Below, piece by piece: positions 1 to 6,457 of a stretch of 12,101 nt of DNA. Origin of the DNA: CAYOEZ01 sp964402955. Its GTDB lineage: Bacteria; Chloroflexota; DTOL01; DAOUCN01. Position 1 is the first letter of the stretch. The number at the start of each line of letters is the position of its first letter. The stretch lies in the NCBI GenBank assembly GCA_964402955.1, contig CAYOEZ010000149.1, forward strand, positions 1 through 12,101, given 5' to 3'. The position numbers and the translations under genes were made by a program. The notes below the pieces were generated by a model. That model had not been told where the DNA came from. It ran no database searches and was given only the letters and a program-made list of their open reading frames with translations.

Positions 1-32
1 TGAGCTGGGCGGGCAGGAGCGGGGGGGTGGGG

Positions 33-518
33 TTAAGGGGGACGGGCTAGGTGGATGGGGGGGGTTTCGGGGGGGCGCTTGCCCTGGTCGTGGCAGGCGC
101 GAATGCCTGTGCAACTGACGTTGCCGCGATATTCCTCGCGCTGCGGATGCTCCAGCGGTTCGCCATAGACTTCCGACGTCGAGGCGAGCAGGAATGCAGC
201 ATTGTTGCGCCGCGTCAACTCAAGGAGGTTATACGTCCCTATCGAATTAACGAGAGATGTCTCAATGGGGTGTTTCAAGTAGCCGATGGGACTGGCCGGA
301 CTGGCCAGGTGGAAGACCAGGTCGACCTGTAGATCAATTGGTTGGATAACATCGTGTTCGATGAGTTGAAAGCGCGGATGGTCTTTGAGGTGCTCGACGT
401 TGCGGCGTTGGCCGGTGATGAAGTTATCCACCGCCACCACCGAGTGTCCCTGTGCCAGGAGCGCATCGCAGAGATGCGATCCGATGAACCCGGCTCCGCC
501 AGCAACCAGCGTTTTCAA
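33..518 (-). CDS. NAD-dependent epimerase/dehydratase, UDP-glucuronate decarboxylase-like; 3' part corrupted
   Basis: This is the N-terminal part of an extended short-chain dehydrogenase acting on nucleotide sugars, closest by eye to UDP-glucuronate decarboxylase (UDP-xylose synthesis for surface polysaccharide). Visible are the Rossmann glycine motif GGAGFIGSH (residues 7-15), VDNFITG (30-36) and STSEVYGEP near residue 113. The start is a TTG at 518 with GGGAGG five bases upstream, placed just downstream of a good promoter. Family members are normally about 310-350 residues, but here a stop appears at 161. From about residue 133 the match decays: the usual GNVN-x-x-GPRACYDEGKR block reads GNVSCTGIRACHDQGKR, so the catalytic Tyr of YxxxK is His, and the last 15 residues are not family-like. 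The first 60 bases are G-homopolymer-rich, so I think the stop and substitutions are assembly error at a contig end, although a decaying gene is possible. Exact substrate is uncertain. Confidence 0.75.
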   Translation of the reverse strand: MKTLVAGGAGFIGSHLCDALLAQGHSVVAVDNFITGQRRNVEHLKDHPRFQLIEHDVIQPIDLQVDLVFHLASPASPIGYLKHPIETSLVNSIGTYNLLELTRRNNAAFLLASTSEVYGEPLEHPQREEYRGNVSCTGIRACHDQGKRPPETPPIHLARPP

Positions 519-552
519 GCCGCCCTCCCGCTATGTAGTTTGACCGTTTTCC

Positions 553-581
553 AGTATAGCATAGAGGCTGCGCACCGTCAA
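553..581 (-). promoter_or_regulatory. Sigma70-type promoter of the epimerase gene
   Basis: On the minus strand TTGACG (576-581) and TATACT (553-558) are separated by exactly 17 bp. A TG one base upstream of the -10 gives an extended -10 (TGCTATACT). Transcription would start near 546, leaving a leader of about 28 nt that contains the GGGAGG ribosome site of the TTG start at 518. Confidence 0.8.
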
Positions 582-662
582 CAGAAACGCGGACATTGGG
601 GTGACGCGAAGGTGCCGAGGCCGCCATGTCTGCTTCCGCATCTTCTACGAAAGAAAGCAGCG

Positions 663-1280
663 CTAAGCGGCGACGGCGGCCAGTGATGGCGAGCGAACGG
701 CGCCATCCAGTCCCCTCATCTCACCGTCCCGTTCTCTCTGCGCCTCAGCCTCATGGTAAGACTCGGTTTCGACTTCTGCTTCGGTTTTTGCCGGGACATA
801 GCGCAACTTGGCCATCCCGTCCATGCGGTCGACAAAGAGAACGCCGTTGAGGTGATCGATTTCGTGTTGGAGGGCACGTGCAAGCAAGCCGGCCGCCTTG
901 ATCTTGACCTCATGCCACTTACGATCGCGGGCTTTGACGACAACCGACTCGGGTCTGACGACCTCGCCGTAGTAGTATGGAATGGAGAGACACCCCTCTT
1001 CTGATTCCATGAGTTCCTGGCTGGAGCGGGTGATCTCGGGATTGATGAGAGCATAGAGCTTGCCTGATCCCGGATCTTCCTCATCGCAGGGAACCTCGAC
1101 GATGATGACGCGCTGCCGCACGCCGACCTGGTTAGCAGCAAGGCCGAGACCGGTGGCCGCGTGCAAGGTCTCAATCATGTCGTCGATGAGCTTCTCGGTT
1201 GACTTGTCTAGCTGTTTCACTTTGTGGGCCTTTTCGCGCAGAACCGGCTCGCCCAGAAAGACTATCGGTCTCACTGCCAT
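663..1280 (-). CDS. def: Peptide deformylase
   Basis: This metalloenzyme removes the N-formyl group from nascent proteins in the cytoplasm. All three family motifs are intact: motif I GLGLAANQVG (residues 44-53), motif II EEGCLS (94-99, metal-ligand Cys97) and motif III QHEIDHLNG (138-146, ligands His139 and His143, catalytic Glu140). Residue numbers assume the ATG at 1280, which has AGGTG six bases upstream; a GTG three codons earlier (1289) has no usable ribosome site. The product is 205 aa, longer than typical deformylases (about 150-190), because of a charged Glu/Arg-rich tail after about residue 164 that carries no recognised motif. The gene stands alone behind its own promoter and is preceded by the nuo operon terminator. 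Identity is essentially certain; only the role of the tail is unknown. Confidence 0.97.
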   Translation of the reverse strand: MAVRPIVFLGEPVLREKAHKVKQLDKSTEKLIDDMIETLHAATGLGLAANQVGVRQRVIIVEVPCDEEDPGSGKLYALINPEITRSSQELMESEEGCLSIPYYYGEVVRPESVVVKARDRKWHEVKIKAAGLLARALQHEIDHLNGVLFVDRMDGMAKLRYVPAKTEAEVETESYHEAEAQRERDGEMRGLDGAVRSPSLAAVAA

Positions 1281-1296
1281 TTTCCACACCTGCCTG

Positions 1297-1310
1297 ATGT
1301 AATGTTACAT
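1297..1310. promoter_or_regulatory. Possible operator: 14-bp dyad in the def leader
   Basis: ATGTAA and TTACAT arms (6 bp each) flank a 2-bp centre on the minus strand. The dyad lies between the def -10 box and the start codon, so it would overlap the first transcribed bases. The position and symmetry suit a repressor site, but short AT-rich dyads also arise by chance, and I cannot name a regulator. Confidence 0.3.
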
Positions 1311-1320
1311 TGATGCTACT

Positions 1321-1349
1321 ATTGTAACCGAAAGATGTGAGCCTGTCAA
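1321..1349 (-). promoter_or_regulatory. Sigma70-type promoter of def
   Basis: On the minus strand TTGACA (1344-1349) and TACAAT (1321-1326) are spaced by 17 bp. The predicted start of transcription is near 1314, giving a leader of about 34 nt before the ATG at 1280. The -35 box is a perfect consensus match. Confidence 0.8.
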
Positions 1350-1362
1350 GATGGTCAAGAAC

Positions 1363-1392
1363 GCCCTGCCGGTATGGGGCGGCCGGCAGGGC
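1363..1392 (-). terminator. Hairpin terminator at the end of the nuo operon
   Basis: A perfect 10-bp GC-rich stem (GCCCTGCCGG at 1363-1372 with CCGGCAGGGC at 1383-1392) has a 10-nt loop and begins about 20 bases after the nuoL stop. On the minus strand it is followed by GTTCTTGACC, which is only a weak T-tract, so termination may be incomplete and some transcripts may read into def. Confidence 0.65.
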
Positions 1393-1413
1393 AGCGCAGT
1401 CGGATCGCAACAC

Positions 1414-3396
1414 TTACCAGTATAGATAGACCATGGCCATCAAGACCACGCCGATCAGCACCAGCATCATGTAGCCCTGAATCTGCCCGGTTTGCAGGTA
1501 GCGCAGCAGCCCGCCCAGGCGGCCAGTGATCCAGCCGCTGAAGTTGACCAGGCCATCCACAATGTTCACGTCAATCCAGCGGCTGACGGTCGAAAAGACA
1601 ACCGTGATTCTGCCCACAGCGTTGACCAGCCCATCGATGACGTAGACATCGAAGAGCCGGCACGACTCAGAGATGGCCATCGTGCCGCGCACGATAGTGG
1701 CATTGTAGATTTCATCGAAGTAGAGCTTGTGTTCGAGCGCAGTATAGACCGGGCCAAGCTTGCGCAGAGGATCCTCAGCAGCAGTCGCCACGGCCTTGAC
1801 GCCGTAGAGCCGGTAGGCCACATAAATACCCGACAGGGCGACCAGGGTGGAGATAGCCATCATCACCAGGTGGGGCAGAATATCGGGGTGCTCGATGCCA
1901 TGCTCTGCGCCCAGCGCGCCGCCCAGGAAGCTGCCAAACTGGTTGCCCAGGAAGGGAATGCCCAACCAGCCGATGATCAGCGAGAAGACGGCCAGAACGA
2001 TCAACGGCCAGGTCATGACGCGTGGGCTTTCGTGGACGTGCACGCTATGGTCACGCGGCTCGCCATAGAAGGCGACGAAGACCATACGGAACATATAGAA
2101 CGCGGTCAGGAAAGCGCCAATCAAGCCCAACACAAAGATGGGCAGGTTGTTCTCGAAGGCCTTAGTCAGAATCTGGTCTTTGCTCCAGAAGCCGGCGAAG
2201 GGGAAGATGCCGGAAAGCGCCAGCGTGCCAAACAGGAACGTCCAGAAAGTGACGGGCATGGTCTTGCGCAGGCCGCCTGCCTTGTAAATGTCCAGATCGC
2301 CGTGCTGGCCGGTGCCGTGCATCATCGAACCGGCGCCCAGGAAGAGCAGGGCCTTAAAGAAGGCATGGGTCATCAAGTGGAAGATGCCGCCCACAACGCC
2401 GCCCACGCCGAGGCCGATCATCATGTAGCCAAGCTGGCTAATGGTCGAATAAGCCAGGATACGCTTGGCCTGGTTCATGGCGATGCCAATCGACGCTGCC
2501 ATGATAGCTGTGATGGCGCCAATCCAGGCAACCACTTGCAACGCCGGGGAATCGGACATGGCGTTGAAGACCGGGAACATGCGCCCGACCAGATAGACGC
2601 CGGCCGCCACCATGGTTGCGGCATGGATGAGAGCGCTCACCGGAGTTGGGCCTTCCATCGCATCGGGCAGCCAGACGTGGAGCGGGAACTGGGCGCTCTT
2701 GCCTGCGGCGCCGCAGAAGACCAGGATTGCTGCGATGGTGACCAGTTGCGGATTGCTGACAGCCAGTTCCTTGACACCTTCAAACATGCCAACAAAGTCG
2801 GCATGGCCGGTGTTCTGGTAGAGGAGCAGCAGGCCAAGGAAGAGGCCGACGTCGCCGATGCGGGTCACAATGAAGGCTTTCTTGGCCGCATTGGCTGCGG
2901 CCGGCTTCTCAAACCAGAAGCCGATGAGCAAATAGGAGCACAGTCCCACCAGCTCCCAGCCGATGTAGAGGAGCACCAGATTGTTGGCCAGCACCAGGAT
3001 GAGCATGGCCATGGCAAAGAGCGACATAAAGGCGAAGAAGCGCGAGTAGCGTGGATCATCGCTCATGTAGCCCTGGGCGTAGACGAAAATGCACGAGCCC
3101 ACCAGCGTGACGACAATAAGCATGACCGAGGTCAGTGGGTCAATGAGTGTGCCGAAGCTGAGCCAGGTTGTCCCTGTCGGTATCCAATTCCAGAGTTCAT
3201 GGATAAACGGATTCTCCGGGTCTGGCGTGGACACCAGCATTTGTGCAAGCACCCCAAGCGACAAAGCAAGCGAGATGAGAATGCCACCCACGCCGATGTA
3301 CCCCGACAAGCGCTTGTTCGGGTTGGTGACGAACACGATGAGGATGAATGAGAGGAGCGGAAAGACCGGTATCAGCCAGGCAAGGTTTAGATCCAC
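1414..3396 (-). CDS. nuoL: NADH-quinone oxidoreductase subunit L (antiporter-like)
   Basis: NuoL is the distal proton-translocating subunit of the complex I membrane arm. At 660 aa it is full length, strongly hydrophobic throughout, and ends in the long lateral helix region. Antiporter-family landmarks are present: WELVG with Glu148 in TM5, TRIGD with Asp182, GKSAQFPLHVWLPDAMEGPT with Lys233 and His240, HLMTHAFFKALLFLGAG with His340, His344 and Lys348, and FWSKDQ with Lys406. These charged residues form the intramembrane proton path in characterised homologues. The start is a GTG at 3396 with a GAGGTG ribosome site immediately upstream; another in-frame GTG lies two codons earlier. It is the last gene of its operon, 30 bp after nuoK and just before the terminator. 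nuoM and nuoN, which normally follow, are not downstream here. Confidence 0.97.
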   Translation of the reverse strand: MDLNLAWLIPVFPLLSFILIVFVTNPNKRLSGYIGVGGILISLALSLGVLAQMLVSTPDPENPFIHELWNWIPTGTTWLSFGTLIDPLTSVMLIVVTLVGSCIFVYAQGYMSDDPRYSRFFAFMSLFAMAMLILVLANNLVLLYIGWELVGLCSYLLIGFWFEKPAAANAAKKAFIVTRIGDVGLFLGLLLLYQNTGHADFVGMFEGVKELAVSNPQLVTIAAILVFCGAAGKSAQFPLHVWLPDAMEGPTPVSALIHAATMVAAGVYLVGRMFPVFNAMSDSPALQVVAWIGAITAIMAASIGIAMNQAKRILAYSTISQLGYMMIGLGVGGVVGGIFHLMTHAFFKALLFLGAGSMMHGTGQHGDLDIYKAGGLRKTMPVTFWTFLFGTLALSGIFPFAGFWSKDQILTKAFENNLPIFVLGLIGAFLTAFYMFRMVFVAFYGEPRDHSVHVHESPRVMTWPLIVLAVFSLIIGWLGIPFLGNQFGSFLGGALGAEHGIEHPDILPHLVMMAISTLVALSGIYVAYRLYGVKAVATAAEDPLRKLGPVYTALEHKLYFDEIYNATIVRGTMAISESCRLFDVYVIDGLVNAVGRITVVFSTVSRWIDVNIVDGLVNFSGWITGRLGGLLRYLQTGQIQGYMMLVLIGVVLMAMVYLYW

Positions 3397-3426
3397 GGCG
3401 CCACCTCTATGCGAATATGCTGGGTA

Positions 3427-3738
3427 CTACCCCTTCAGGAGATCAACTTCGTCGGCGTTGATGCTCTTGCGCGAACGGTAGAGAGCGATGATGATGCCAA
3501 GACCGACGGCAGCTTCAGCGGCAGCGACGGCAATGATGAAGATGGCGAAGATTTGGCCCGTGAGCAGCCCCGGGGTGATAGCGCGTGAAAACGCCACCAT
3601 GTTGATGTTGACGGCATTGAGCATGAGCTCGAGCGCCATGAGAATGCCGACGGCGTTGCGTCGCACCAGGGCGCCATAGAGGCCTATGCAGAACACGGCA
3701 GCCCCAAGTATCAAATAGTAGGTCAAGGGAACAGACAT
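3427..3738 (-). CDS. nuoK: NADH-quinone oxidoreductase subunit K
   Basis: NuoK is a three-helix membrane subunit related to MrpC that couples quinone reduction to proton movement in complex I. With the ATG at 3738 the protein is 103 aa, normal for the family. Conserved features include the MALELMLNAVN block with Glu37 and the AAAEAAVGL block with Glu75, matching the two functionally important buried glutamates of NuoK. A GGAG ribosome site lies six bases upstream of this ATG; a TTG two codons earlier would be too close to it. The gene follows the DUF2442 gene by 31 bp and precedes nuoL by 30 bp, so it depends on transcription running through the inserted DUF4160/DUF2442 cassette unless an internal promoter exists. 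Confidence 0.96.
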   Translation of the reverse strand: MSVPLTYYLILGAAVFCIGLYGALVRRNAVGILMALELMLNAVNINMVAFSRAITPGLLTGQIFAIFIIAVAAAEAAVGLGIIIALYRSRKSINADEVDLLKG

Positions 3739-3769
3739 GGTCAACTCCGTATGTCAGTGTTTCAAAGGA

Positions 3770-4042
3770 TCACGGTGTGGGGACAGACTGGGCCTGTTGA
3801 TCTTGCAGCAGCCTCTCAGCATGTTGAATGAGGGGCGACACCGCCAAGTCCTCATCCACATCGGGCCAGTGAATCCCATATCCTGATGGCGAAATCTCAA
3901 ATCGCTTCCTCTGTGGCAATGTTGCCGTCACCAGGCGGTTCGAGCAATCGCTCCAGCGTAACCGGTATGCCTGTCCATCCACCGTAAGGTAGAGATATGT
4001 ATCATCAACACGGACTGATTGCACGACGTGAACTTTACCCAT
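3770..4042 (-). CDS. DUF2442-like small protein
   Basis: This 90-aa soluble protein matches the DUF2442 pattern by eye: a short beta-rich N-terminus (VHVVQSVRVDDTYLYLTVDG), an RxxRW/LPQRKRFEI middle, and the characteristic SGYGIHWPDVDEDLAV block at about residues 52-67. DUF2442 proteins have no firmly assigned biochemical role. They are often encoded next to DUF4160 proteins, and the pair has a toxin-antitoxin-like size and layout. Its ATG overlaps the stop of the DUF4160 gene by one base (TGATG), so translation is probably coupled, and GAGAGG lies seven bases upstream. It sits between nuoJ and nuoK, an unusual place. Family assignment is fairly sure, function unknown. Confidence 0.85.
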   Translation of the reverse strand: MGKVHVVQSVRVDDTYLYLTVDGQAYRLRWSDCSNRLVTATLPQRKRFEISPSGYGIHWPDVDEDLAVSPLIQHAERLLQDQQAQSVPTP

Positions 4043-4296
4043 CAGTCGACCTCTCTATGAAACCTATCGTACTCAGACATGATGTACTCGAAATGCTCAA
4101 AGATGATCTGCCGAATGGCTCGCTGATCGGCAGGATGCATGCCATAGGCGTAGGCCTCACGAATGTCAAAAGACTCGGCAAGCAACCAGTACTTGCACTC
4201 AGCATTACCTTTACGAGCATGAATGTGCGGCGGCTCGCTCCGCTCATTAGCGTAGAAAAACAGCCGCCACCCACGGATGAAGAGAATCGTGGGCAT
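4042..4296 (-). CDS. DUF4160-like small protein
   Basis: The 84-aa product fits the DUF4160 family: MPTILFIRGWRLFFYANE at the N-terminus, the signature EPPHIHARKG at about residues 21-30, and a C-terminal helical half ending FEHFEYIMSEYDRFHREVD. Known members are small cytoplasmic proteins of unknown function, commonly paired with DUF2442 genes. The ATG at 4296 begins 11 bp after the nuoJ stop, and its AGAGAGG ribosome site overlaps that stop codon. The next gene starts on its own stop codon, so the two behave as one cassette. The cassette looks lower in GC than the flanking nuo genes, which suits a transferred module, but I judged that by eye only. Confidence 0.85.
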   Translation of the reverse strand: MPTILFIRGWRLFFYANERSEPPHIHARKGNAECKYWLLAESFDIREAYAYGMHPADQRAIRQIIFEHFEYIMSEYDRFHREVD

Positions 4297-4307
4297 CTAG
4301 CACCTCT

Positions 4308-4805
4308 CTACGCCTTCTGGTCTCTTGCCACGATGATCGCGCCCACCAGCGCGACGAGCAAGACCAGGCCAACGACCTCAAACGGCAGCGCATAGGTTCC
4401 CATCAGCTCCTGGCCGAGCAGCGCCGTCGTTGTCTGTGGGGCAGCGCTGGAGTCGGCCGGCCATACGGTGTTCATGATGACGGGCACGAGCACCGCACTG
4501 AAGAGCAGCAGCGCCATAATGGCGGCCGTCAGAACCTGGTTGTTGTTCTGCGGCTGATTGCCGCGCACACCACGCGTGAGCATGATGCCAAACAGGATGA
4601 GCGTTGCCACGGCGCCCACGTAGATGAGAATCTGCACCGCGAAGAGAAAATCAGCATTCAGCAGCAGATAGATAGCCGCCACTGCCACAAAGGAGACAAT
4701 CAGAAACAGCGCGCTGTGCACAATATTGCGCATCAGCACAGTCCCCAGCGCGCCAATCACTGTCAACCCCGCGAGAATGAGGAAGACGAACAGAGATGCA
4801 TCCAT
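4308..4805 (-). CDS. nuoJ: NADH-quinone oxidoreductase subunit J
   Basis: NuoJ is a five-helix membrane subunit at the junction between the quinone site and the antiporter subunits of complex I. The 165-aa protein is full length. It shows the conserved third helix region FAVQILIYVGAVATLILFGI (about residues 55-74), which contains the pi-bulge hinge of characterised complexes, a variable polar stretch RGNQPQNNNQ (81-90), and the C-terminal PFEVVGLVLLVALVGAI helix. The ATG at 4805 has only loosely spaced purine-rich sequence upstream (AGGAGGGAAG about 10-14 bases away), so initiation may depend on coupling with nuoH. It follows nuoH by 39 bp. The nuoI gene that classically lies between H and J is missing. 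Confidence 0.95.
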   Translation of the reverse strand: MDASLFVFLILAGLTVIGALGTVLMRNIVHSALFLIVSFVAVAAIYLLLNADFLFAVQILIYVGAVATLILFGIMLTRGVRGNQPQNNNQVLTAAIMALLLFSAVLVPVIMNTVWPADSSAAPQTTTALLGQELMGTYALPFEVVGLVLLVALVGAIIVARDQKA

Positions 4806-4824
4806 GGTTACGTGTCTTCCCTCC

Positions 4825-4860
4825 TGCTACCTAATAGCCTTGTGCTACATAATAGCCTTG
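4825..4860. repeat. 18-bp tandem duplication across the nuoH stop codon
   Basis: Two adjacent 18-bp copies (4825-4842 and 4843-4860) differ at one base: TGCTACCTAATAGCCTTG and TGCTACATAATAGCCTTG on the plus strand. On the minus strand the first-read copy encodes the last NuoH residues, Lys-Ala-Ile-Met, and the stop TAG. The second copy repeats them in frame (Lys-Ala-Ile-Arg, TAG) after the stop, so the nuoH-nuoJ spacer is largely a duplicated gene end. Confidence 0.95.
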
Positions 4861-5912
4861 ATCACACTGATCATGATACCCGTCAGAAAGATGTTGACCA
4901 GTGTGACAGGAACAAGGAACTTCCAGGCAAAGCCCATCAACTCATCCACACGCAGGCGTGGCAGTGTGCCGCGCATCCACATGAAGACGAAGACGAGCAT
5001 TGAAACCTTGAGTCCAAACCAGATGTACGAGGGGAGAACAGGCCCCTGCCAGCCGCCAAGAAACAGGGTGGTGACGATGCACGACTGGATCAGCATGGTC
5101 AGATACTCGCCCATCTGGAAGAGGCCGAACTTCATGCCCGTATACTCGGTGTGATAACCGGCAACAATCTCAGATTCAGCTTCCGGAATATCGAACGGGC
5201 TGCGGTTCGTTTCGGCGATGGCGCTCACAAAGTACGTGCAGAAGGCAATCGGGCCGATGGGGAAGGCGAAGATGAACCAGCCGACGCCGATATTGCCCGG
5301 GCCAGACTGCGCTTCGACAATCTTGACCATGGAGAGCGAGCCGGCCAGCATAACAGGCACGAGAATCGACAGGGCCATGGGCACTTCATAGCTGACAAGT
5401 TGAGCAACACCGCGCATGCCGCCCAGGAGAGAGTACTTGTTGTTTGAACCCCAGCCGGCGAGCATAATAGCAACGGCGGCGGGCGCCGTGACAGACACAA
5501 TGAAGAGGATGCCAATGTCCAGGTCGCGGCCAATCATGCCCTTGCCAAATGGGATCACGATGAAGGCGATAAACGGCAGCGCGGCAACGATAACGGGGGC
5601 GAGAAAATGCAAGACTTTGTCGGCATTGGTGGGAACGATGTCTTCTTTCGTGAACATCTTGATCATGTCGGCGATGGGTTGCAGCAAGCCCCAGGGGCCA
5701 GCCCGATTGGGCCCCCAGCGATCCTGGATGCGCGCCACGATCTTGCGTTCCAGAAACGTCATCGCCAGAAAGCCAAACGGCAGAAGCAGGAGGAGGACCA
5801 GGATGGTGACAAACATCATCACAACATCCACCACATTCCCCGGCAAAAAGCCCCGGAAGAAGGAGTCCAGGGCCGCAGCTATGTTCGGGAAGAGATTATA
5901 GATGGTATCCAT
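4845..5912 (-). CDS. nuoH: NADH-quinone oxidoreductase subunit H
   Basis: NuoH is the membrane subunit that forms most of the quinone-binding chamber of complex I. The 355-aa product has the expected multi-helix layout and all the loop signatures: FLERKIVARIQDRWGPNRAG (residues 53-72), ADMIKMFTKED (81-91), GGMRGVAQLVSYEVPM (164-179), and ETNRSPFDIPEAESEIVAGY (234-253) followed by HTEY, with C-terminal WMRGTLPRLRVDELM. The acidic and arginine residues in these loops line the quinone entry path in known structures. The ATG at 5912 has GGAG five bases upstream. It lies 78 bp after nuoA with no nuoB, C or D between, and its 3' end carries the 18-bp tandem duplication described separately. Confidence 0.97.
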   Translation of the reverse strand: MDTIYNLFPNIAAALDSFFRGFLPGNVVDVVMMFVTILVLLLLLPFGFLAMTFLERKIVARIQDRWGPNRAGPWGLLQPIADMIKMFTKEDIVPTNADKVLHFLAPVIVAALPFIAFIVIPFGKGMIGRDLDIGILFIVSVTAPAAVAIMLAGWGSNNKYSLLGGMRGVAQLVSYEVPMALSILVPVMLAGSLSMVKIVEAQSGPGNIGVGWFIFAFPIGPIAFCTYFVSAIAETNRSPFDIPEAESEIVAGYHTEYTGMKFGLFQMGEYLTMLIQSCIVTTLFLGGWQGPVLPSYIWFGLKVSMLVFVFMWMRGTLPRLRVDELMGFAWKFLVPVTLVNIFLTGIMISVIKAIM

Positions 5913-5990
5913 GCTTACTCCGTTGCTGTCAGTATGTCCCTGCGACCAGACTGCGCCGTACTGTCCATGAGCAGCCTGGATGGGGAGACG

Positions 5991-6347
5991 CTATGCCCAC
6001 TCCAACGCGCCCTTGCGCCAGGCATAGGCAAGACCGAGCACAAGCAAACCCACGAAGATGAGCATCTCGAGCAGCGCAAACCAGCCCAGGACGCCATAGC
6101 TTACTGCCCAGGGGAACAGAAAAACCGTTTCCACATCGAAGATGACAAAGATCAGCGCATAGAGATAGTACTGGACGCGGAACTGGATCCAGCTATCGCC
6201 GGTGACCTCCAGGCCGCATTCGTACGTCGCATTCTTGATCGGTGATGGTTTCTTCGGGCTCAAGAGCTTGGCCAGGATCAAAGGGATGGCGGGAAAAATA
6301 AGTGCGACGACTGTCATGAGTCCAACGAAGGCAAAATCTGCGTTCAT
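5991..6347 (-). CDS. nuoA: NADH-quinone oxidoreductase subunit A
   Basis: NuoA is a three-helix membrane subunit of complex I that contacts the quinone chamber. The 118-aa protein contains NATYECGLEVTG (residues 39-50, with the conserved loop Cys44), QFRVQYYLYALIFVIFDVETVFLFPW (55-80, the FDVE segment at 70-73) and a final helix ending RKGALEWA. An open frame continues upstream to 6560, but the added 71 residues are Arg/Ser/Gln-rich and unlike NuoA. The ATG at 6347 has a clear TAGGAG ribosome site seven bases upstream, so I chose it. It is the second gene of the operon, 110 bp after the Cys4 protein gene. Normally nuoB follows directly; here nuoH does. Confidence 0.96.
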   Translation of the reverse strand: MNADFAFVGLMTVVALIFPAIPLILAKLLSPKKPSPIKNATYECGLEVTGDSWIQFRVQYYLYALIFVIFDVETVFLFPWAVSYGVLGWFALLEMLIFVGLLVLGLAYAWRKGALEWA

Positions 6348-6434
6348 CCCTTCACTCCTACAAAGACACTGTAGCAACGGCGGACAGAAGCGGTGGGTTT
6401 CTTTGTGCTGCACGCTGCGCCGATCGCAGGAAGA

Positions 6435-6454
6435 GCGCGCCTGGAGCGGCGCGC
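6435..6454 (-). other. GC-rich hairpin between the Cys4 gene and nuoA
   Basis: GCGCGCC (6435-6441) and GGCGCGC (6448-6454) form a 7-bp all-GC stem with a 6-nt loop, starting three bases past the stop of the upstream gene. On the minus strand it is followed by TCTTCCTGCG, too poor in T for a confident terminator. It could be an attenuator or an mRNA processing or stability element that sets the ratio of the first gene to the nuo genes. Confidence 0.45.
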
Positions 6455-6457
6455 CTC

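Noticed and set aside
1492..3351. 619-codon open frame on the plus strand
   Set aside because: It is exactly antisense to nuoL, its product is His/Gln/Asp/Glu-rich without any domain, and it has no ribosome site or promoter. It is the complement of codons for hydrophobic residues.
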